The notes below the pieces were generated by a model. That model did no database searches, had not been told where the DNA came from, and worked only from the letters and a program-made list of their open reading frames with translations. The position numbers and the translations under genes are program-made. DNA of 64,000 bases from the NCBI GenBank assembly GCA_037975125.1, contig CM075853.1:35795113-35859112 (forward strand). The letters are read 5' to 3'. Origin of the DNA: Latrodectus hesperus (lineage: Eukaryota > Arthropoda > Arachnida > Araneae > Theridiidae). Shown one piece after another: positions 54,512 to 64,000 of the stretch; the first letter of the stretch is position 1, and each line of letters starts with the position of its first letter.

Positions 54512-54833
54512 CATTTTACTTAAAGGGCCGTTGTGGTTTGTTTGGTTAGGGCGTCGTTCTCATTATCGGAAGATGGTGAGTTCAAATCCCGGCCAATTTT
54601 AGATCCGTCGTGTTCCCTAAGGTGGCTGAAGCACGTTAAAATTGAGCATGATCACAATGTTCTCGAAGTGAAATAATACCTCTGGGAGTGGCAAGGCAAG
54701 TATTGGGTGTCTTCTGTTTGGTCCTGCTTCAAAATCACGAAGATTGCACCCGGTTACTTCCATCTATTTGGTAGAGCCCACTCAGGACTAGATACAGAAA
54801 ATATGCTTGTGCAACAACAACATTTTACTAAAA
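54512..54833 (+). mobile_element. Full-length tRNA-derived SINE, second family, with target duplication
   Basis: Flanked by CATTTTACTTAAA (54512-54524) and CATTTTACTAAAA (54821-54833), a 13-base target duplication with one mismatch. The head starts GGGCCGTTGTGG..GGTTAGGGCGTCG and holds a B box (GAGTTCAAATCCCGGCC). GGGCCG at the start can pair with the CGGCC after the B box, as in a tRNA acceptor stem. The 296-base body ends in a (CAA)n tail. The body is unlike the other SINE families here. The 63-codon frame at 54707 lies inside it and is not a gene. Confidence 0.93.
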
Positions 54834-57800
54834 GTATGGTCATCCTGTCGATCACGCAAATAGAAGATGTTGCCTTAAGAAATTTGAGACTTTCGTAAAA
54901 ATACCAAAGATGAAAATGAAATCACAGAAGTTCCACAATGACTGGATTAGAAGTGAGACAGAAGATTTGTCTGTTGAAATGTAAATTATTTTTTCAAAAA
55001 GAGTTATTAGATTCTACATTCTGATGCCACTCGTTATAGCAAAAAGAATCAACTTTCAAACGTTAATGTAAACGGCAATGGTTAAAAAGGATTTAGACAT
55101 ATTTACGTGATTTTCAATTTGAAAGATTTTTTGGAAGTCAAAAATCATAACTTACTTTTGATTTTACGATATCTTTATTTTAAAAAATAATTTCAGGTGC
55201 ACAAAATATATTTGTCATGGTTTCATTATTCAATAGGATTCAAGAAAAAATGTTAATCAACCACTATCAAAACTGAATATTTTCAAATTGGAAATATCTT
55301 GACTTGCTAACACAACTCCAAGATCACAAATCATATGAATGATATGATTACATCTTGAATATTTATTTATTTATTGCTCAATTTGGAAATTAAGAAATAT
55401 TGATTAGCTATCACTATAAATTTATAGGTATTCTTAATTTTACACGAACTTATTTTTCATATAAAATATTTTACTATTGAATATAAATTTTTAATTTTTC
55501 TAAATTTAATTTACTTTAGAATTTTTAATTACTTATATTTCACATAAAACTTAAAAATTTTGTTCCTTTTATGAAATCAGTCTTTTCTACGAAACTATCT
55601 AGTCTAAAAATTTTTTTCTTTCTGGACATGTAATTTTTTCCGAAATAAACAAATATCTTAATACAAAATTAATAAATACTTCAAACAAATGCTTTTGAGC
55701 TTAAGAGATAAGGGTTCCAAAAATTTACATTTGACAATTTTTTTCAGTTCCATAGGTATATAATAAAATAATAATGCATTTTTAGATGCTCAATAAATGA
55801 GATTAAGCAATTGCATTAAAATAGTTTATATCGAGAAATTCGTAAGAAATCATTTTTTGCAGAATTCTCTTGTTATGATTCAAAAATCCATTATCCCCCA
55901 TTTAATCTCTTTTACAAGCATGGATAATTGACAAAATAAAAAGAGTGTTCTGCCTGCATTTCAATAAATTCTGTTGATTAAATCTAAATTAAAATTCTGC
56001 ATAACGTCTCTCTCATAATCAGTTTAAAAAAAACATTAAAATCTTCCTTAATACTTTAAGCAAAATTCTGGTAACGAACTTAACTCTTAGTAATTTTCAA
56101 ACATTTAAAAGTGCAGAGAATTTTCCTAGAGCACTTTTAGTAGAACTGTGAATTTTCGATAATCTCTAACGAATTTTACAAAATATCTATTTCCATATAA
56201 AACTTATTACTCAAGCAAATTTCCATGCTTGAAATTTGCTTCAAATCATTTGATCAATTTTAGATTCAAAAATGTTTTTCTTAAGCTCATAACTAAATTG
56301 CTTTTAAGAAAACAATGATTTTATGTTTCTTTTTATAAATAATAATGTTAAGTCATTAAAGTTTTTACCATTTATTGTCACAAATTATCATAAAATTAAG
56401 CAAATTTCTGCTGTACCTGCTTTTATCTTCAAAAGTATTTGTTGATTAATTCGAAAAAACCATAAATTAGTTATGATGTCTGTGAAACTTAAAAATATGA
56501 TTTTAAATGCAATTTAACATTTACTATATACTTTCAAGTTTTTTACATATCATTAGAAATGTCCTGTGGTCCTTCTTGTAAAATATATATTATAGAAATA
56601 CTTCCTCCAAATATTTATGAACCATTCTATATAAATGCTGGAAAATAATATTCATTAATTATGTCTTTATAAAAATAGACTTATCTACAATAATGCAGCT
56701 TTGTTAATCAAAAAAAGCTGTTTCTAGTAAAACTAAACTAAATTTATAAGCAAATTTACAAATTTAGTTATTAAATGTTTTGCCACAAAAATTATTTTAT
56801 TTTAAAACCAGGAATGTGCCCAATGAATTTCGCGATTTACATATAATATTATCTATTTAATCTTATAGTATATTTTGAGTATTTTTATTTTAAAATTAAT
56901 TCAAACTTAACCTTTGCACATGGGAAGAATATCTTTTCTGTATTCACGTCATAATTTTTGCCATTTATTATTCACCAAAATATTTTTCCTTTTAAAAAAA
57001 TAGTAAACTTTCATTAAATCTGATAAATTTATATAAGTAAACCAAAAGATTTAAAAGAAGGTTCATAAAAAAATAACATCCCTTTAGCAAAGAATTAGAC
57101 TAAGCAATACGATTTGTATGTCTGCAATTTTGGTAGCTTAGTAAAAATAAAAGAAATAATTTAACTATATAAATTCAAATAAATATAGTTTACATTCATT
57201 TAACCTTTATCTACACATTTCACATTAAATAAAGTTCATAATCATCATTATTCACAAGCTGTTGAATAATTATTTAGGCATAACATTGGAACTTAGATTA
57301 ATTAATTTTCTTAAACTAATAGAACAGTAATTTTCTATGAAAATGGTTTAATTTAATCGTATCCTTATAGAAGACACCATATTTTTATTATTCATCTCCA
57401 AAATAGATTATCCTTCTCACAAGTTCATTTTTCAGTTTACTTTCATTATTAGTTGCAATGAATCATGCAATACTGTGTAATAATATGAACCTGATTCACG
57501 AAACAAATTCCTATTTAAATTGGAATTGTAAAGGCTAGATTATTTAAAATGCACTGAATTTTTCTGATTTTCATGAAAGCAAAAAGCAAAGTGGAAAAAA
57601 TGTTAAGTGTGTGTTTCTCTCAAATTATTTGTACGAAATAAAACTGTTTCCTATGTTATCAAATGCCTTAAACAAAGGAATTTTTTATACATATTTGCAT
57701 TTGTCTTAAATTAACTTTAAATACATCCGCTTTGTTTACTTTGAACTCTTTTTAGTTTTCGTTTGCCAAATAAAAATAATAAAGTTCACAATACTAAAAG

Positions 57801-60800
57801 AAATAAAATACTTAGTATTTATCCTCACTTTACTTATTAAAAAGGGTGTAAGATTTTAATTAATATTATCTTGCTTATCTTTTGAGGAAAGATTAAAGAT
57901 GAATGACTTAATATGTTTATGATCTTAAAGTTTTAATTAATGTGAAATAAAAATTTTGCTTGAAATGCAAAGTTCATACTAAATATTAGAGAAAAATGTT
58001 TTTAGTATTTCATCTACTGATTTAAATCTACTTTTCAGTTTTAGTATATATATTAAATCATACAATAATTAATGTTAAATTGAAATTTTTGTCAACAATT
58101 ATTTATTGTAAATAATTTTAATCATGTAAAAATTAATGTTAGAGTTCAAATATTTATTTCATTACAGAACGATAAAAATTATTCACCCATTTTTTATTGA
58201 TAGTTTTATTATTTAATGCTAAATTATTAATTATTTATCAAAAAAGGTGTCATAAAATACATAAATTACTCTCCTTTTGCTTATTAATCAAAATAGAAGA
58301 TAAGTTTATTACTTAAAATTAATTATAAAAACTCCTGAGCTACCAAACCTTTATGCAAGTTTTCAAAAAAGTATAAATGTGAATATCTTCAATTTGATAT
58401 TAAATTCATGCTTAATTGTCTACGATCATTTTATACTTAATATTATAAGAAATATACTTATATTATTCAAAATAATCATTACCTTAAAGAGAGCTTAAGT
58501 CATTATCAATAAGTTTTAAACAACTGACTTAGTAAAAATATACGTGGATATTTTAACTTCATTTGTGTATCAAACCACAATTGTAAGTTTTTTAGTTTAT
58601 TAAGTTTGCTGAAGAAGATTTGATGAGCATAATAGATTTTTACGATGTATATAAATTTACACTTATCATACAATGCTTACTTATTTGAAATTTCGCTTTG
58701 ATTGTGATGAATGTTGCAAATTTTCTTATTTGCATTTTTCACGAAAAAATTCCATTTAATAAATCATAATATATCAATTGACTAATTAAAAAAATTAGTG
58801 TATCCAAATATAAAGCTTACTTAGTATTATTAATACTTCAACATCAATAGAGAAGTAATGATTTTGAATATTAAATCAAATATTCAAACTAAAGTATATA
58901 TTCGAAAGTATATATAAAGTATATATAAAAATTTCGAAATTTTGTAAAATTTCATAATTGATCAAAAAGCGTTGTTTTAATATCAAAGTGTTTTAAGGAA
59001 GTTTAACTAAACAATTGTCGAGGGAAAGTTTGAATCCTGGTAATCTCCTTTGTTCAACAAATAGAAGGTTTGAATAAAATTACAGGAGGGATATTTGAAT
59101 ATTTTTCGATTCTTAGTTATTGTTTAAATTAGCTTTTCTATTCTAAAAATTGTGCCAGTTTAATAACAGACAAATTAACTGAATTATTTTTTAAAACAAT
59201 GAATTTTATTGAGACTCTCATAATTACATTGTTAATTTTGTGAATATAACCAAATATTTATTATCATTTCAGCTTTTGATAAAAATATAATTTGGGAATT
59301 TAAAAATAAAAGAGTCTAATGTTTTAGGAAATTTTCCATTTGCATAAGGTATTATAAATACAATAGTATTATTTATATCATTAAAATTGTATAATCAAAA
59401 TACATCTATTAATTTACATTTATTTTTATGTCCCAAACTTTGAATTTTTATTTTTTAAGATTTAAATTGATATAAATTTTAAGAAATTTCCTAAACGTAT
59501 GAGACGAAAATGCTTGTAACAAACCATCAAACTGTTCTCTGTTTTGATAAATATATTAACATTAAAATATTCGTAAATGTAAATGAAATCAGTTATTCTT
59601 CGTTTATCCATATTAATGAAAATCATAAAAATAATTTCGTATTGGAAAATATTACTTGCTTATTTTTCTTTCCTTTGTTATTCCCTAATTGAAAATTTTA
59701 TTTCTTCAAACACAAAAATATACCATTTTACAAAGCTAATTAATATCATTTTCTATGTTTCCTTCGTTTTCCCTATAACTTCTACTTAAAATTAAGATAA
59801 AAAAAAGACCTCGAGGTATTCCTGGCTCATTTGAAATGAATTTAAAATGCAAATTAGGGTTTTAAAACTGTACAAAACCAAATATACATAAATTTTATTC
59901 CCAAATTAGGAACTTAATGAATAGTATGTTTGTAAAACAATTAAATGCTATTTTTATATGTATTTTAAATTTATTATAACATAGATTTAAGTTTATATAG
60001 TTATTATTAAATGACTGTACTATGATTATATATTTTAACTGAAATTCTTAATATTTTTTTTAATTTTGTTATCAATTTTGTTAAGTTTTAATCTTTAGAA
60101 ATATAAGCATGATAAGAATTAAAAATTTGACAAATTAAAATGTTCGTCACTTCTAATTATTTAAAAAACCAATAACAATGTAAAGAGTACGAAATACATA
60201 CAACATGGCAATAAATATTTACTAATATTTTAAAATTTCATCCTCCTATTTATGTTTGTTGAAAATATTGAATTGAAGATTTTACTGGCGAAAACAGAAG
60301 CTTTTTTAACATAATTTGCTCTGTTTGTAAACTATATAAAAAGGTATGAGATGACAATAATCTCTTTACTTTCTTAATTAACTTCAAATATGAATTCTTA
60401 TAATCAGATATGAATTTCCATTTTTTATTAACTACAAACATTGACAATTATTTTCTTATTAACATCAAACATTATGTTTAAATTAAAGACAAAGGTCTTT
60501 TTTTATGAAAAAGAAATATAATTTGAAATAAGGTGTTATTTTCTCATTAAAAAAGAATTTATAATATAAAATACTCCTAAATATATTCTAATAGTTTTAA
60601 CTGTTTATCTATATATATGTCTTCAAGAGTTTAATATACTGACATTGTGCGCAATCTTAGATGAATTTGTATATAAGTTATGGATGTAATATTAGCTAAG
60701 ATATAATATATAAGATATGGATATAATATTTCCAGAGAATACATAATGTAATTCTATTAAATGTTAAAGTGACTTACGAAAATCACTTAAAATGGCATGT

Positions 60801-61489
60801 GAAATTACACATGAATAATGTAATGAAAATATTTATTTAAATGTAGAATTTACGGCTACTGGAATATTGCATGGTATGTTTCTTTATGATTACATAATAA
60901 ACAAATAATTGGATAAAGTAAAATTTAAATACTTTAAATATTTAATAAGATTTTTGTTGTTTCATTAAGATTTGTGTGTGTGATAGAAATATTTTTAAAT
61001 GAAGCATTGATAATCTTTGCAATACATGTTAGATTAGTTTTTTTCCAAACATTTCTTGTATTTAGAAAAATAAGTAATTTTGAAAACATATTAATATTCA
61101 TGCAAAGATTAATGATAAACTTAAATTCAATACATTTAGAATACATTAAAGTTTATGTATAATTAAAATTTTATTTATTAAATAAATAAAATTTATCGAA
61201 GAAAATGTTCTTGAAATTTATCGAAAAATATGTTATAAGTAATGGTATGACTTGTTCAACATTATTAACAAAATTACTGAAGTTTCTTTCCAGATAATAC
61301 ATAATAATGTGGATAGTTCCTTTCAATTTGAGGGAAGTATTATTGTAGAAATTTATATACCATTTTAGAAATAAAGAATTTCGTTATAATGAATATAATT
61401 TACAAAGAAATTTGTGCAAATTACCATTGTACTTTAGAAAAACACTTCAACTGCATATTACGAAAACATCATGCATAAATTACCAGTGA
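54834..61489. other. AT-rich DNA, nothing recognisable
   Basis: 54834-54990 is slightly less AT-rich but has no sustained frame. The rest is homopolymer-rich; small tandem patches such as AAGTATATAT near 58900 occur. Frames of 60-68 codons near 59510-59790 and 60250-60447 are compositionally random. Confidence 0.5.
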
Positions 61490-61725
61490 TACTGAGTAAA
61501 AGCTCTTTTTTCGCTCATTATTCTTTCAGGGCAACATTAGAAGAATGGGAAAGAAGCATCATTAGGCAGCAACTTTGTAACCACTAACAATACACAGAAT
61601 CATTTTCTTAAGACCATTAACGACTATCGTTTTTTTTCGTTCATATAAATCTTCAGCCTTCTATTCATCTCTCAGTACCTATCACGTTAAGAAATTTCAT
61701 ATCACACTCTGAAGAAATATGGCTT
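61490..61725. other. GC-raised patch, possibly a third relative of repeat C
   Basis: CATCATTAGGCAGCAACTTTG (61558-61578) resembles TATCATTAGGTGGTCACTTT of repeat C, but little else lines up. The patch has AGTACCTATCACGTTAAG and no open frame. Confidence 0.25.
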
Positions 61726-63873
61726 TTGATGATTTTATTTCTATCAGATTTTGGTCATCATTAAAAGGAAATTTTTGTTTTAAAAATGTTTTAGACTTTG
61801 TAAGTTAGTTTAGTTGTATAAATAAAGAAAATAGTATCTGCTATTAAAAACATTTTTTAATCAGGCTTTTTGTTTCTTAAATATTTTAAAACTGAAATAT
61901 TAAAAAATTACTATTTATTTTTCAGAAACTGAGAAACAGGATCTTTGTTATTACAAAAATTGCGTTTAAATACCCCTTTTTATTACTGCGTTTTATTTTA
62001 TTTGTATTTAAATGCAATTAAATTGTGTTTAGTTACAAAATGTGAGTAAGTACGCGTTATAAAACGTCTAATATTTTTTCAATCACTTTTTCACATAATG
62101 AAACTTGTCTTGATGATGTTTTGATGAATTAAATCGATGCTCGATATACTTGAGATAAATATTATATTGTAGATTATTTAAATAATTCGTAAATCTAATT
62201 GCTTATATAAAAATTAAGCAACTTTTCCTACTTTTCCACTTACAATCTAGAGATAAGTAAACAAAATATGGAGAAATTTAAGAAAAAAAACATAGAGAAG
62301 TTTATTAAAAATTATATAACATCCCTTCAATACCATACAATACATTTTTCCATAAAATTTTCTCCTATACATAAAGAACATAATGGATGAGAATAATATT
62401 TGTATATCAAATTTATATAAAAATATTTATGAGTTGCGTTTGTTGAAATTTTATTTTCATTAATATTTAATTAAGTTTAACTGATTTTCGACAATTTACT
62501 ATAAATCTACAATTTGTCGCAAATAATTTGTAAGATAGTGTTTATTAACATATGTAGAACAATGCTCATAAAAAATTCAGGATAAAAAACTTTAAGAGTA
62601 TCATTGTATCAAGTATCGTTTCAACAACTAAGAAAATTATCAAAATATAAATTAAAATACACAAACTCAGATGAAGCTATTTATTTAATTTTTACCTGTG
62701 TCATTCATTACCTGTATCATAAAGAATTTAAAATTAAAATTGAATTTTCTTTTAAATCAATACTTAAAATTTTGCTACTTAGGATTTAAATTTTTCAGAT
62801 TTATTTACAAAATCAAGTTTAAAATTGGTTCTATAGAGTCAATAAAAAGAGAATAAAGGAAAAAAATTAGAAAAATATTTTTACGGTGACTTGCTTAAAA
62901 ATAGCTTAGTTCTTACGATACGAACTAGTCATGCAAATTTTGATAATACTTAGACACTTCAGACTTTTAGAGAGAAATTTCCTGTTTTTTTATATAAATT
63001 AAGTTTATAAATTATTAAATTTAAAGTAAGCCACACCAAGTTCAATGCAAAAGTTATTAGATGCGTTTTTTTAAGCAAATTAGCTTGTTTAACTGATGAA
63101 ATAATTGTTAAAATTTTGTGTGTAACTATTCCATCAATTTTTCATCAATTACATTGGAATACTGCGCATCCGAAATAAAGTTAATAATTATCTTTTTGCT
63201 GTAACCGACCTAAAGACATTTTCGTAAAATACCTATGAATATTAAGAAATAATCACAAAATAGTGAATTATATATTTTTAAATATAATCTTTAATTTCCA
63301 TTATTTTGTACTTCATAATATAAAACAATTACGGAGAAAATTCTTATTAAAATTCTAAGTAATTAAAAAAAAATTCGAGATTGGCATCAATAGGTTCAAA
63401 AATGCATTAACTAATAAAGTTCTTGAATTTAGATTTTGCAATTTAGGGAATCTTCAATTCACAGTATAAGTAAAAAGTATAAAAGAAGTTTATCGTTCAT
63501 ATCTTTTTAAAAATTATAAAGGATGAATAACTTATTGGCTCAAAATTATCATTAAGAATGTTTTTGAAAATTATTTTAGCATTTATTGTATTGTATTAAC
63601 GAAATTATTTTATTACGTTATATTTTTCAATCAATTATCCACGATCCATGTGTAGAAATATATAAATCGAATTAGTAAACATCCTACCAATAATTTCAAT
63701 TTATAAAATTGCATAATAAGGAATTAATAAATATATGCTTCTGTGTCTTTAAGGTATAATTCTGGTTTGAAAAAATTATTCTTGGAAAATAATCATAAAA
63801 ATAATTTCTGATACAAGAAATTCGTACTAAAATAATTATTAAATTTTGTTCCGAAATTACAATGCAATAAAAT
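61726..63873. other. AT-rich DNA, nothing recognisable
   Basis: No feature recognised; frames of about 60 codons here are chance frames. Confidence 0.5.
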
Positions 63874-63941
63874 TTATTCAAAATTTCGAATGTAATTCGA
63901 AATTTTGAATAAATTCGAATTACATTCGAAATTTTGAATAA
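63874..63941. repeat. Perfect inverted repeat, 28-bp arms, 12-base loop
   Basis: The left arm 63874-63901 (TTATTCAAAATTTCGAATGT...) is the exact reverse complement of 63914-63941. The loop ATTTTGAATAAA repeats part of the arm. TTCGAA palindromes recur within it, giving several alternative folds. Confidence 0.95.
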
Positions 63942-64000
63942 TTCCTTAATTTTTTGTTCCTTTAATAAAATATGTAAAATTTGTTACAATACATTCGATA

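Noticed and set aside
54707..54898. 63-codon plus-strand frame
   Set aside because: Inside the body of the SINE at 54525.

Overview
The window looks like gene-poor, very AT-rich animal DNA, either intergenic or inside a large intron. It has no open reading frame of credible length. It carries very long dinucleotide microsatellites and several tRNA-derived SINEs with target-site duplications. The SINE styles (tRNA-like head, GGTTCGAATCC-type B box, CAA-, CAAAC- or A-rich tails) and the base composition fit an arthropod. I favour a spider (Araneae). That assignment is inference from memory of such repeats and was not checked by search.

Layout: a SINE fragment and an (AT)n tract open the window (1-312), followed by a less AT-rich block that may be regulatory (456-835). 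AT-rich DNA with a worn SINE (about 3.4 kb), a TATC/GATA microsatellite (5.8 kb), a second GC-raised block (6.9-7.2 kb), a truncated SINE (8.0 kb) and a 31-bp tandem repeat (10.1 kb) leads to a long hairpin at 15.65 kb. At 16.0-16.5 kb a SINE with a perfect 14-bp target duplication sits beside a decayed mariner-type transposase on the minus strand, with a TATA/initiator pair upstream. From 17 to 28 kb there are old interspersed repeats (called B, A, C and D here) and large (TA)n and (TG)n tracts. The segment 32.9-34.7 kb is the most gene-like part: a SINE with a target duplication, a possible zinc-finger relic, a possible minus-strand first exon with a strong splice donor, and two coding-like minus-strand fragments.

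At 38.96-39.32 kb there is a striking perfect inverted repeat (132-bp arms, 97-bp nested-palindromic spacer) next to a second huge (AT)n tract. Diverged second copies of B, A and C lie at 31.9, 42.8 and 46.8 kb, in the same order and strand as the first set, which raises the possibility of an old tandem segmental duplication. GC-raised blocks lie at 48.0-49.1 and 49.56-50.04 kb. A palindrome cluster (54.3 kb), another full SINE (54.5-54.8 kb) and long featureless AT-rich DNA finish the window, with a 28-bp-arm palindrome at its end.

No pathway, operon or confidently functional gene is visible, and no new biological system could be shown. The most checkable items are the 39-kb inverted repeat, the collinear repeat pairs, the mariner relic and the putative exon at 33.9 kb.
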